The notes below the pieces were generated by a model that searched no databases, had not been told where the DNA came from, and worked only from the letters and a program-made list of their open reading frames with translations. The translations under genes and the position numbers were made by a program. Of a stretch of 64,000 bases of DNA, positions 11,816-24,400 are shown in pieces. Positions within the stretch are counted from its first letter, which is position 1. The number at the start of each line of letters is the position of its first letter. This DNA is from Raffaelea ambrosiae (Eukaryota > Ascomycota > Sordariomycetes > Ophiostomatales > Ophiostomataceae), in assembly GCA_002778195.1 (NCBI GenBank), contig PCDI01000007.1, positions 219,735-283,734 of the forward strand. Direction: 5' to 3'.

Positions 11816-14800
11816 TCAAAAAAAGTGCAAATCCTCTTTCCGCCAGCCCATGTCAGCAAATATCTGCCGCACGCTCTTCTCCATCGGCTCTGGCCCACAG
11901 ACCAGCACGAGGTCTTCGCTCTGTCCGCCCTGCCCATTGTGTCCCTCTTGCTTATCGTCTGCGCTCCTGCTTGCTGTCGACTTTCCTACTTCCCGCGCAA
12001 AAAACCCGGCATCCATCCGTCCCCGCAACCCCGTCCACTTGTTGTCCGCCTTCGACAAGATGTGCACAAGCCGGAACCGGTCGGCGTGAGCAGTCGCCAG
12101 CCGGTCCAGCTCCGCCCGGCACAGAATATCTTCCTCGGTACGGTTGCCGTCGAGCAGGAGGCACTGCGTCGGATCCGTCGCGGTGTCGACCGCCAGCACC
12201 GCCCGCAGCACCTGGTACACGGGCGTGATGCCGCTGCCGCCACACACCATGATGAAGCGCCGCACCTTGCGCCGCTTCTGGTGGGCACCGCCTCCCAAGG
12301 TGCAGACACCAGCGCCCAGGTAGGCAAAGTGGCCGATCGGTCCTTTGAAGTCGGCAGCGTGGCCCAGGGGCAGCGAATCGAGGGCCTGGGTCATGCGGCC
12401 ACCGGGACGGCCCGGCTGGTCGTAGTAGACCTTGATGAGGATATCCAGGATGCCTTTTGTTTGTGTTGCCATTGTCCTCGCTGTTATTGCCACCTTTGAA
12501 GTGTCTCGTTCTGCTGTTGCTGATGCTACTGTCGCTGCTTCCACCGCTCCTACCCCTTCTACCCCTGCTGCTGATGTTGGGGCAGGCACTGGGGCGAGCA
12601 TACTCCGAGTGCCCTCCAGATCCATGTCCATACTGAGCGGCGTGTAGGCTCGCATTATAGCCTCCCGTGTGACTGGGTCACGCAGTCGAATCATGAGATG
12701 CTGTCCGGTCGGCAGACCCAGTCGCTGGTCCGGGTGTTCCAGCTTGAACGAGAAGATCTTGCTGTCGGACGAGACTGGTGTCTTGGCTATCAGGTTGGCC
12801 TTGGTCCAAGCTTTGCTCTGCAAAAACACAGGACGCTTGACATCCTCTCCATCGGCGCTTTTTGGCTCGGCGCTGTCGCTGTCGCCCAGCTTGGCCAGGG
12901 CATCTTTGTCCAAGACGCCGACATGGTAGTCGGGCATCATAGCCTTTGCATTTTCCGAGTCTGTTCAAGAAAGGGTCAGATCCATTATTCTGCCACGGCG
13001 CATGCTGTGGATGCGTGACAGCCACACTTACGAATAGCCATGAACTCCTCCGTGACATCCTGTCCGGCAGCACCAGTGATGGATGTTGCTCCTCCCGGGT
13101 GGCCCTCGAGGAACTTGGTGCCGTCGTAGACCTGGCCGTGGACAACAAACCACGGCGCATCGTCATTTTCGTGCTTCTTCAACTCATCCAGGCCTACTGT
13201 GTTTTGCAGCTGAGCCTCGCTGGTCATGCAGATCTCCTTTGCCGGCTCCTTGTTGGCCGTTCTGGCGCTGTCCGTATCCTCGCCGGGCATCTTCTCTCCC
13301 CAGAATCCGTTGGTAAGATTCCCGCCTTCCTCTTTGACGCGGTCCATCCAGCCGTGGTCGGACATCTTGGGCGGTGCTGGGTGCTCGAACCGCAAGGTTT
13401 TCCCATCCGCCTCCTTGTGAACGACCACCCGGAACCAGGGGTTGTTCATCATGCCCAGCACGCTCCAATACATATCCCTTGGCTGCACCATCATCGAGTC
13501 GTCCATGCAGCGCACCATGATGTCGCTGACTCTCTGCAGGTCTGCCATCGGCACGTCCAGGTCCCAGAAACACCAGCAGAAGCAGGCCTCACGTCCAGCC
13601 ACAATGTCCACACGGCCCCCATACAACGTTTCGCCATCCGCGGCCAACCGGTACGCATCTTCTGGGTAGTCCAGGTTGGCCAGCTGCCACGTCTTGCCCT
13701 GGTCCAGTGTGATCTCCACCCGTGTCACCCGCTTGCCGCCGCCTGCGTAGGCGTAGCCTCGCACTTTGTACGTGGCACCGCTGTTGCTGCCGCTCATACT
13801 ATCGTCGCCCACAATACGCAGGCGCTCCTCGTGCGCCGGAAAGCAGATGGCGCTGTTGGAATTGAGGTCATAGATGGCGTACCGCTCGTCCCGCCAGACG
13901 TCGGGCAGGTCGGCACTGGCCTCGGGCGAGATCATAGTCGGGAGCACGCGGTTGTCGTAGATATGGTACCAGTTGCTGCTCGGCTCGGCCGTCACGATGA
14001 TGCGCTTGATCCACTTGACGCTGCGGCCGCCGATCTGGCCCGGTACCACTATACGCAGCGGCTTGCCGTGGTCGGGCGTCAGAGCCTCGCCGTTCATCTT
14101 GTGGGCCAGCAGGATTCCGCGCTCGATGCTCTTGGCCCAGGCCAGCTTGACAGACGTGCCGTAGTAGCCGTTCGGCAGCTTGTCTGCGCCCTCGAAGCAG
14201 ACAAAGCGCGCACCACGCAGCGGCTTGGCCTTCTCCAGGAGATCGCCCAGCGGCACGCCCGTCCATATTGCCGTGGACAAGCCGGCTGCACCCCACGAAA
14301 AGCCCTTTGTCTTGCGCACGATGTTTTGCTCTTTCCTCCGGTTCCCTGCACACACCAGCGTAATGGGGTAGGTGTACTGCTCGTAGTCTGCAAGCAGCTG
14401 GCGCAGCGTCAGCGTCACCGGGTGGGCCACCATGCCCTCCACAGAGAACTCCCAGTCCAGAACGGCTCCGTCTTCCACCTTCGGGACAGCCCCGTGATTT
14501 CGCACATAATGGAGATCTTTAGAGGTCAGAAATCCTTCGTTGTAAAGGTCGCTCAGGGGCGCTTCGGTATTGAAGGGATGGATCCCCGTTAGTCGGATCA
14601 GGCGCGGATCTCGCTCGACATGGCGGTCTGGGGTTTTTAGGTCTTCGGCAAGAACCTTGTTCTCTCGCGAGGGCGGGGGCAGGGGATACAATCGTGCACT
14701 GTCATTGTCAATGTCTGTCTCATCTCCAGGCACATGTGTGCTGTCAGCTCCATCCGAATCGGCCTTATCTGTCTCGGCAGGACTTGGAGGGAACCGGTGG

Positions 14801-14889
14801 GGTAAGACTGATGACGATGTTATCGGAGTACGTGCCGGAGATGATGATGGAGGAGTAGGGGGTACAGATGACGCAGGAATCTCGGCCAT
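11816..14889 (-). CDS. niaD: Assimilatory nitrate reductase [NAD(P)H]
   Basis: Exons 13032–14889 and 11816–12960 (71-nt intron, 12961–13031) give 1000 residues. Domain order is: a Ser/Pro-rich N-terminal tail (1–75); the Mo-molybdopterin domain with Mo-ligand Cys180 in LVCAGNRRKE; the dimerisation domain; cytochrome b5, with heme histidines H597 (EGHPGGATS) and H620 (MAIHSENAKAMMPDYH, rebuilt across the intron); the FAD domain (MRAYTPLS); and the NAD(P)H domain (CGGSGITPVYQV, LVCGPEPMEKSV, ending LHFF). It reduces nitrate to nitrite in the cytosol, the first step of nitrate assimilation. An A/T/V-rich insert of roughly 50 residues interrupts the FAD domain between YTPLS and GILDILIKVYY. No nitrite reductase or nitrate transporter lies beside it. 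Upstream sites for NirA/NIT4 and GATA factors are listed separately. Confidence 0.97.
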
Positions 14890-15393
14890 TTTTCCTGGCG
14901 CGAGCGAAAGACAACACGATGTCGTCTACAGACCGGCGACCCGTCCGATTGGCAGATGAAGGTCTACAAGCACAGCATGGACCCAACAGACTGATGCAGA
15001 GCAAACAAGACAACTATGACCGCTTTGTGGCCATCGCAGATCGATGCAGGATGGACTGAGACATGACAAAAAATGGAAAATGATAGAAGAAAAGAATAAA
15101 AGAGACCGGAAGAGGGCAAGTTCCACAAATCAGGTCAGAGTTTGCAGGACTGCCAGCGGCAAGAACAGTCGGCCTGTGTTCCTGAAGACAGCGCAGCGCA
15201 GCAGACACCCAACCGTTGTGTATACAAGGATTTGGCAAAGCAAGGGAGAGGGCAAATGATCGACCAAAGAACCAAAATGCTGGGAAGACGTCCTGGGTCA
15301 GAAACAGGGGATCTCGAAGGAGGAGCTCTCGCGGCGGCAGAAGCGCAATTCTCACATCTCCGGGGAGAAGCGCAGGTTTAGTGGGCACCCCAG

Positions 15394-15433
15394 GATAGCA
15401 AGGGGGAAGTCAACAGACTATCACCCGGATATC
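15394..15433. promoter_or_regulatory. Cluster of GATA-factor (AreA/NIT2-type) motifs upstream of niaD
   Basis: GATA at 15394, TATC at 15419 and the palindrome GATATC at 15428 fall within 40 bp, about 505–545 bp upstream of the niaD start codon. Paired GATA cores within about 30 bp are the known AreA/NIT2 arrangement at nitrogen-regulated fungal genes. The motif is short, so this remains a prediction. Confidence 0.4.
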
Positions 15434-15782
15434 ACCACAACCGTAGCGCTCTCGCGATGCCCGTCTTGGGGGCCACTTCCTGGGCCACCACCTTCTGGGC
15501 CACCTTTCTCTCCACCGCGGCGTGGCTTTGCTGCCGCCACCGTATATCTGTATTCTGCCGTGGCAGTAACGCTCGCCTAATTCCAGAGACGCAGCAACAC
15601 AGCATTCGCACCTTCCTGGTGTGTACAACACATCAATGGGGCCCTTGGTATCCCTGCTTTCCCGGTTTCCCCGCGATTCAAGTCGGCAAATTTCTCGCTG
15701 CAGGTGGCTGCTGGGGCGCTGAGACCTGGAATTGGCCGGGCGGGTGGCAGCAGGCGTCGGGCACTTCCAGTGGTGCCACGAC

Positions 15783-15809
15783 CTCCGCGGACTTGGTTGT
15801 CCCCAGATA
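15783..15809. promoter_or_regulatory. Putative NirA/NIT4 site with adjacent GATA, niaD control region
   Basis: CTCCGCGGA at 15783–15791 matches both the NirA consensus CTCCGHGG and the NIT4 palindrome TCCGCGGA. A GATA core follows at 15806. It lies about 0.9 kb upstream of niaD. Its pairing with a GATA motif is what is known for nitrate-inducible promoters. Confidence 0.5.
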
Positions 15810-16048
15810 GATGGACCGCCGACAAATGCTGGCTGTTGGATTGTCAGCGCATCGGTTTTCTTATCGGGCTGCGAACTGACAAGTGGCTCTTCTCTGTCGC
15901 TGAGTGGCCACAAACGATAAGGTGCAAGGAATCGGTGCATTTTTTCACGGAGATGCATCAACGGACGGCAGTTAGCGTAAAACCGCAGACTAATGGAAAT
16001 TGGCCGGTCCACTGCAGCCGCGTCGCATCTGGCCGGCGCCGCCGCGGC

Positions 16049-16086
16049 GTGGAGGCACCGTGGAGGCACCGTGGAGGCACCGTGGA
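16049..16086 (+). repeat. 11-mer minisatellite, three perfect copies
   Basis: GTGGAGGCACC is repeated three times without a mismatch, followed by a partial GTGGA. It lies in the niaD–upf2 intergenic region. Confidence 0.9.
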
Positions 16087-17311
16087 ACAGAAATCGACGA
16101 GAAAAGTAGGCAAATGGGAGAGAAGGCATAAAAACATGAAAATCGGAAAATTTGGTCACATATTGGTGACAGCCTGCACGACTGTTGCCGAATTGGGCCT
16201 TGAACGGTTGGTCGCTCCTTCCTTCGGATGGCGAACCGAGCCCCGCAACACCCTACAAAACAAGACGTCTTGTCTGCAAGAGAACCTCCATGAAGGAAAC
16301 CGCGGGGCAGTCTCTCCATAAAGGAAGCCACAAGACAATCTGCATGCTAAACACTCGCAGAGTCGCAGCAAGCAACCCAGAACGTCGAAACGAGAACGTC
16401 GGAAGTATGTCTCGTCAGCAGCCGGTCAACGCGCTGCCTGAGCTTGCTTTGGGACACGACAGGAGAGCAATGCTCCGCACTCGTGCCGAAACAGCAATGT
16501 GGCCTTCGCTGCTGCCGCATGTTTGCGTGGGAGGGTGTGTAAGAGAGAGCCAATGGATGATGAATGGACGCCCTTGGGATCGGCCTGCCAGTGCCTGAGA
16601 GCAGACCCGCAAGCCACCTAACAGCTCAGCTCGCGCGGCCTGCAGCTACCAACTACGGCCTCAAGGCTGTGTGGTAGCCATGCCTGCGCCACCTGCCCTT
16701 GCAGATCGAGGCCGAAATAAGGCTGCCCGTCTGTGTCCACCAAGAAGCAGCGGGCGATAGTTAGATGCTGAGATGTCGCAAATCTGCCCCGATTAGCTCA
16801 AACAGCTCTTCCCATGCGCTTGTCGCAAACTAGAGCCGGCCAGCACGAGCCTGGACGGCAGCCCCAAGCTACGGCCTTAGATAGTGGGCGGCCCTACCAA
16901 TAATCCGGATGCGGGGCTCAATGACGGCGCCGCCAAACAGCCGTCGATCCTGCCTTCTGCAAGAATTCACTATGTACGTAGTAACTGCTTGCACTTTTTT
17001 CTGAAAGTGCACACTTGTCCCCGAAGCCCGCCCTCGACAAAAGCAACGCCTCAGCTGCGAAATTCCCTCCACGACGCTTTCCGAGCCTTCTCTTGGCACC
17101 ACCCGACCGCCAGCGCACGCAACAGCTCCGATTGGGCTGCCCTCCGGCCTTGAAAGCTTGACCCATGCACGTCTCTGCTGGCGGGCAATATTGTTTCCGA
17201 CTTCGCGGCCTCTATGTGCCGTAGCAAGACCTCGCTTTGCCAAAGGCACACCCAACATATGTCGCTCGCAAGACTCCCCGTTTCTACATCTCATTTGGTC
17301 CGTGACCCATC

Positions 17312-20300
17312 ATGGATCGCGCCAGGAAGCGTATGTGCCACGAACTGCCTCCCCCGTCCCCATTGCCCCAGCATTTGCTGTGGCCTGTACCTCTTTGGTA
17401 ATCTTGGAGATCTTCGCGTGCTGACATGTGTCTGCACATACTCTAGGCCAACTGCGCGCGCTGAATGAGCGCGCATGGGCTGGCGAGACTGGTAAGTGAA
17501 CCCCCACCGAGGAAGGAGACTGCTGGCCTGCATGATCCGGATCGCCATCCCGCCGTGACCTGCTGGCTAACGAGCTTGATGGCAACTCCTACCAGGCCTT
17601 TTCGCAGTCAACAAGTCGCTCGACTCGTCCCTGAAGAAGAACACTGCGTTTATCCGACGCCTGCGAACAGCCATCTCTGCCACCAACCTCAACTCGTTCC
17701 TGCAAGAAATCGCGTCGCTCAGCCTGAGCAAGTACCTCTCCGAAATCATCTCTGCCTGCTACGAAGGGCTCTGCCGCTTAAAGAACCCCGCCGACATCGA
17801 GGCTGGCGTTGAGATCGTCTCGGCTCTCCACCAGCGCTTTGGCCCCGCCGAGTTCACCGGGTACCTGGGATGGCTCCTCGGCAAGGGTATGGCCCCGCCC
17901 GACAAGAGCCAGCTGAAGACCCAGTCTGCCGAGGCTCGCGAGAAGGATGAGAAGGAGCGCATCACGCTGCAGCGTGGACTTCTCCGTGTCGTCACTGAGC
18001 TGTGGCTGACTGGCGTTCTGCGCACGCTCGAAGACGTCACCCGCCCCGACGACACCACCAAGGGTGCGGCTGGTAAGACGGCCGAGGTCAAATTCCGGAG
18101 CGGCGCCTCGAACAAGGGTGGTTTCTCTGAGCCCTTTCCCCTTGCCGTGCTGAAAGACCTCCTCGGTCACGATCGCGAACATGCGAACCTGCCTCTCCTC
18201 GTCACCTTTGTCAAAGCCTTCAGCTGGGACATCCTGGGCGTGAAGGGTGCAGGCTCCGAGAGCCGGAAGCTGGTCGACGACGACAGTGCCGCCAAAGGGG
18301 CGAACGGGACCGCTGAGACGGAAAATGCCAAGGCCGCAGGCGGTGATGCAAACGATTCTCCCGAGCCGCAAGCCTCTGACCCCCCCTCAGACGATGCCCC
18401 CATTACCCCTCCCGAATTGCAGGACAAGTTCAGGAACATTCTCAACCGCTACTTCGAGGATGTCAAGGGTCATCTGGAGCGCGACCAGAAGGCCATTTCC
18501 AACCAGTCGCGCCGAAATGCCGAAGCATACGTCAAGTCTGGGGAAGTGTTTGAAGATCGCCAGTCTAACTTTGAGAAGCAAGTCAAGGCCCAGGAGCGCC
18601 TCGTGTCCAACGCCCAGGTTATTGCCGACATTCTCGGTGCCGAGATGCCGGACCTAAAGGACGGAGATGACGCAAATGCTGCCACTGGCGGCTCCATCGG
18701 CATCGTCAAGGCCGGCGACTACCTCCGCGGCCAGGGTGAGGCTGCCGGCATTTGGGAGGACGACGAACAGCGCCGCTTCTACGAAAACCTTGTCGACCTC
18801 AAGGGCAAGGTCCCCGCCATCCTGCTGGAGGACGGGAAGAAGAAGAAGGCCGAAACGGACGAGCAAGTCGGCAAGAAGAGCGACGCGGCTGCCGAGACGG
18901 GCGACGCGAAGCCTACCGACAAAGACACCACGCCGCCGCCCGCCGACGACCAGTCTACCTCCATTGTCAACAAGAGCATCGGCGCTCAGGTCGATACGAT
19001 TCTTCTTCGTCTCCCTGACTTGACCAACAAAGACGCCATTGACCAGACTGCCATTGATTTCTGCTTCCTCAACTCCAAGGCCTCCCGCAACCGGCTAGTC
19101 AAGGCCCTGACCGAAGTGCCAAAGGGACGCAGCGATCTTCTCCCGTGCTGGGCCCGACTTGTAGCCACTCTAGGACAGTACATGCCTGACATCCCCAAGG
19201 GACTGGTCGAGTATCTCGATGCCGAGTTTCGCAGCCTCCAGCGACGCAAAGACAAGGACTTTCTGGGCCAGGTCCGTCTCAGCAACATCCGTTACCTTGC
19301 TGAGCTGACCAAGTTCGGCATTGTGCCGGAGCATGTCGTCTTCCACTGTCTCAAGGTCAGTCTCGACGACTTCTCACGTATGAACATCGAGATCATCTCC
19401 AACCTCCTCGAAAACTGCGGCCGGTATCTTTTGCGCAACCCGGAAACGTCGCCGCGCATGGCGTCGTTTCTGGAAACGCTCCAGCGGAAGAAGTCAATGC
19501 AACACATTGGCCAGGCTGAGCGCATGCTGATCGAAAATGCCGTCTACTATGTCGATCCTCCGGAGCGCCCTGCCATCCAGCAGAAGGAGAGGACTCCTAT
19601 GGAGCTCTTCATTCGCAAGCTTATCTATGTCGATCTGTGCAAGCGCAGCGCGAATAAGATTCTCCGACAGGTCCAGAAGCTCCACTGGGAGGAGAAGGAG
19701 GTTGTCGAGATTCTCCGCAAGACATTCTCACGACCTTGGAAGGTGAAGTACGGAAATATCCATCTCCTGGCTGGGCTCCTGAGCGCCCTCTACCGACACC
19801 ATGCGGCGTTTGTCATTAATATTGTCGATGGCATTGTTGAGTCGGTGTGTTTTGGGCTGGAGCTCAACGATTTCCGTCTCAACCAGCGACGCCTGGCCGA
19901 GGCTAAGTACCTGGGGGAGTTCTACACCTACCGGCTCTTGGAGCACCCGGTCGTCTTTGACGTCATGTACAAGATCTTGACTCTCGGCCACGGCGGTCCG
20001 CCTGTCCCCGGCCGTGTCAACCCACTCGATCTTCCCGACGAGTACTTCCGGATCCGTTTGGTCTGCACGATTCTCGAGACGACTGGCACGTACTTCAACA
20101 AGGGTGCGGCTGGCAAAAAGCTGGACTATTTCCTTTCTTTTTTTCAGGTTTGTCCCCTTTCTGTCTTGAACTGATTACAGTACCTTCTCGAGTTGAATGC
20201 TGACACGTACAGTATTACATCTTCACCAAGAACCCCCTGCCTATGGACATTGAATTCATTGTTCAGGACACCTTTGCGCTCATTCGACCTCAGTTTAAGC

Positions 20301-21415
20301 TTGTGGCAAACTTCGAGGAAGCTTGCAAGGTTTTCCAGACAGCGATGGCGCAGGACCAGAAGATGTCTGGGGCTGAGAAGGTCGTTGAGCAGTACGATGG
20401 TGGTGCGTCTGACGACGAGTCATCGGAGGATGAGAATGAGAATGTCGACGATCTCGTCGAGGGAGAGCAGGAGGGTGAAGGAGACTCATCTACCGATGAA
20501 GATGTCGAGGTGAGCTTGATTCTGAAGTCGTCATCAAGATATGAGGCACAGCAGAACTGCAGGAATTGGCTCTAATCTTTCTCGCTTCTAGGATGACGGT
20601 GATCGGCAGGAGCCTGGAGAACAGAGCGAATCTGACGAAGAAGAAGAAGAAATTGTGGTCACCCGTGAAGAAGAACAGATTGACCCCGAAGATGAAGCAG
20701 ATTTTGAGCGCGAGTATGCTCGCATGATGGCCGAAAGCTTGGAATCACGCAAGTTTGACCGGAAGCCGATGTTCGACGTGGCACTGCCTGTGCGGCCGAA
20801 AACGCGCGAGGCCTCTGTGCCTTCTGGGGACAACAACGGCAACGGTGAGGAGACCACAAGCGGCGGTCCAACGCCTACCATGGCATTTTCTCTTCTCACC
20901 AAGCGGGGCAACCGGCAGCAGACGAAGACACTCGAGCTCCCGTCGGATTCGCACTTTGCGGTCGCTATGAGGAACCAGCAGGCGGCCGAGCGCGAGGAGC
21001 AGCAGCGCATCAAGAACCTGGTGCTGAACTTGGATCTACGTGAGAATGAGGACCTCGAAAGTGAGTTGAGTCGGGAATGGCCCCCCATGTGGTATTGGGG
21101 TCAATGGTATTTACAATTGCTTCTCTAGGCCACGAGAAACCGACATCCAACTATCACAACCGACCCGACAAAGCGGGCAAAGAACGGACACAACGCGTGC
21201 GCAGGCTTCAGCTGAGCGACGTTGACTGGTATGGACGAAATCCCAACAGAGATGGTAGACACGGAGTGGGAGCAGGGGACGCAGAGGGTGACGCAGAGGA
21301 TACAAAGGGCATCACACGGTCGACAGATGCAAGTGGCCATCGGACGTGGAATAGCCGGCCTAAACGTGGCAAGAACCGTCGAAGCTCAAGAAGGACGAAG
21401 AGCCTTTTCCACTAA
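17312..21415 (+). CDS. upf2: Nonsense-mediated mRNA decay factor Upf2/Nmd2
   Basis: Six exons: 17312–17330, 17447–17491, 17596–20147, 20213–20509, 20592–21060 and 21129–21415, which splice in frame to 1222 residues. The first two exons are tiny (19 and 45 nt); the start MDRARKRQLRALNERAWAGE was chosen because exon 1 ends at GTATGT and rebuilds the conserved QLRxLNxRAW opening. Three MIF4G-like helical repeat regions follow (roughly 25–220, 420–620 and 640–860), for example NTAFIRRLRTAI and KDFLGQVRLSNIRYLAELTKFG. After them come an acidic stretch (ASDDESSEDENENVDD, EESEEEEE-type) and a C-terminal Upf1-binding-like segment (QQRIKNLVLNLDLRENEDLE). Upf2 bridges Upf1 and Upf3 on terminating ribosomes in the cytoplasm. 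The last exon encodes a basic tail I do not recognise, so the 3' end is the least certain part. Confidence 0.93.
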
Positions 21416-24400
21416 TCTGGAGCGAGCCACGACGCGGAAGGAGGAAGAGATAGCAAGCGTTTTATCTCGGATCCATCTGCCCTTTTGTATCGCCTGCGTC
21501 GCCTTGTACCGGATGGCTTGGTTAGCCTGGTCGACTTTGTTTGGCTTGCCTTAACTTGTGTTCGACCAGGCCAACTTATCCATCCAAACCCCACAACTCC
21601 GGTCGCAGATCGACAAGCGGCAGCAGACCGACAGAACGTCAGGATTTATCTTTATTTTTTTTGGCAGGTCTAACATACCCTCGTGCAGGACATAAAACGA
21701 AAAAGATCGCCTGCGGAAGGAGGACCCTACCCGCGGCCGGACAGAATTTTTTTTAACCACACCTCTGGCAGGCCTTGGCAGCTAGGATATGCTAAAGCTA
21801 CGAGCACACAGAGAGAGCAGTTTCAGGCCAATCCAGGAGCAGCCCTGAGAGCCTTGTTTCTTTGGGGCAACCCCTGCGAGCTTACGTGGAGGCTGTTTGA
21901 CCTGGTCTGGCCAGAGCTCACCCAGAGTCGCAAGCAACCCTACGCGTTACACCCCTTGTTGGTGGCGTGTGGGCAGAACAAAGGACACTCGGAGTCTCCA
22001 CAGAACTGGGAAGGGGGGAGCACGACACAAGAACTACGATGCCAGGATTGCTAAGCAAACGAGAGCGTGTATGCCTGGACGTCACTGATTTTCCTGACAA
22101 CGAGGCAGAGAGAGTCCACCATGGTAGACCAGTCACGTGGTCATGCCGAGGTGGAAAAGATTGTGCAGAGCTAGTGGGGTTTTTTAAGGTCTTTCTGGAC
22201 CTTGGTTGGAGAACGAGGGGAAGGACCATACGGACAGCAACACAGGAACACAGAAAATTGATTTGCTCTGAGAGAAAAAGTACTCGTACATGTATCGATG
22301 GGTGTTCCATGCCCTCTCCTTGCAAGATACAGTGTAGTACGAAATTGACTGGTTGCCGAAAACACTAAACCGCCCGGGCAAGTGGGTCTCAGCTTTGTGA
22401 TATGCACACTCCTGAACGAGAAATTTTTTAAGGCGACCAAGTAGTTGGGGTTGTTGCGTTTGACGCCGTCACTTGTTGGATTGTGTGCTGGGCTGCTTTT
22501 TGCCGTTGGACGCCCCCTCCCTGCTCTAGTACGAGTAGACTCTATCTAGTAGACCTCTCTGCAGGTCCCCTATTTTCCTGTCGCTGGTTGACTGGTTGAG
22601 TGTTATTCTTTTCTTCTTCTCTTTTTCTTTTTCCTCTAAGTCAGACGTACGACTGCATGCAGTCTGTGCAGTAGTGACGTCCAGTCCAGGGGGAGGGGCA
22701 AGAACAGAAGGGGGCCCAGACAGTAACTCCTTTCTCTACCCACTCGAATTTCTGTCGTGATTTTTGTCGCCAGTCCCGTCCTTGGCTACACAGACGTCTC
22801 ACAGCATTGGCACTCATACTACTCGTATGTACACCGTACTTTGTACTTGTCGTCAGTGGATGGCCCTTGTCATGGTACGAGAGGTCCGTTCAATTGCGTT
22901 ATGGGGTATACAAGGCATGGTAGGTCACTACACAGCGAGAAAGAGGGGAGAAGTACGAGTACATACGGTACACTCGTACCGCCGTCCCGAAAAAGTCTGT
23001 CCAGCCCATGTGGACCAGGGGGAAGAGGCGCCAAGCCCAGGATCAATAGTTTCAAACAGAACTGTGCTATAAAAATAAACTTGCGCTCCTTTGAAACGCC
23101 TAAAATAGGGGGGCGTGACGGTGGTGTGTCACGTGAGTATGAGCTGGAAGAAAAGAAAAGAAACATTGGGTGGTAAAGACGGAGCCGAAACAATTCTTCC
23201 CCTCAAAAGTGGAGGAAACAGAAACGACCAGCAAAGAACAAATACGTATAGTACGGTGGTATTACTATGTAGCTATGATCTTACAGTGGTAAAAGGAAAC
23301 GGTGCCACAGAGGCGGCGGGCCCTTAAGCTTGAGCCTCTTCTGTTCCAACAAGCTGACCTCGTTCCTGTGGCTTCTCATTTATTTATTATACGAAGTCAC
23401 TACTCGTAGATAATACTGGGGGGGGGGGGGATTTGGATGGGGTTTTTTACGCCTCTCTTCCCTGTTGGACCCTTGTAAGTAAGTGTCTTTTTTAGGTGTG
23501 GCTGAATAAATTTTTTTCCTCTCCGCCCCTTCAAGCAACCGAACAAAAAAAATCCTACAGACTTGTCGACGTGTAATAACGACAGCCTCTGGTGGTCACC
23601 GCATAAATTCGGATAATTAGGAACACTGGCCGTCCCAGAGCTGGTCATGCCCTCTTCCGTCTTCTCTGGCCCTCAGAGGATTGCCCTCTGCGATGCCCTT
23701 TTTAAATTAATGCCACAATGACGCGTTCTTGTCCTGCTGGACAAACCCAGAGCAGCTACTATAGTTACAAAGTATACCGACTGCGTCGAGGCAATGCAAA
23801 AAGCGAACCCGCCAGGCAGTGACCATAGTCTGTGTTAATATGGTCTCTCTTTTTTTTGCGTTTTTGTGTTTTTGTGTTTTTACGTTCTAATACTACACCG
23901 TATGGTCCTGCTCTACACCAGTTAGTTTAGCTACAATGTAGACGCCACTCCCGATCGTGTGGCTATTGCCGATCGGCCCCATTTCTGTACTTGGCCAAAC
24001 ACCAACGTTGGAAAACGAAATAAACTCTTATAAAAAACCTTGGTTTTCTCGTATTTTTTTTCCAATGTGTCATGACTGCCTTGCTCGTACTTTCCTCATA
24101 TGCAATAGTTCAACCGTGTCTTCAAAACTAATAGTGGGCTTTTTTTGGCTGGTGCTGTTTTCTCATACCAATTTTTTTTCTCGGAAAGTACGGCCTGACT
24201 GCCTTGATGCCCGTACCAAAATAGGCCACAAAAAAAGTACTCGTAGTTCAGGCACCACAGGCGAACCAAGTCGACCCAAGCCATGCAGTCCCGGGCACAT
24301 GGCCTAGTTAGTTCGTCCCTGTTCCATGAGAGGGGGGGCCCCTGAGAGACTGGCGAGAGAGACGAGAGAGAACGGTGAGTTTTTTGGTGTTTTCTTGTTG

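Larger units (their letters stand above)
14890..17311. other. Divergent promoter region of niaD and upf2
   Basis: 2.4 kb without a credible gene. It contains three GATA cores (15394–15433), a NirA/NIT4-type palindrome (15783–15791), an 11-mer minisatellite (16049–16086) and one ACTATGTA motif (16969–16976). The many 60–250 codon open frames here have no recognisable domain. Confidence 0.55.

Noticed and set aside
12946..14592. 548-codon open frame antisense to nitrate reductase
   Set aside because: It overlaps conserved niaD coding sequence and intron, and has no recognisable motif.
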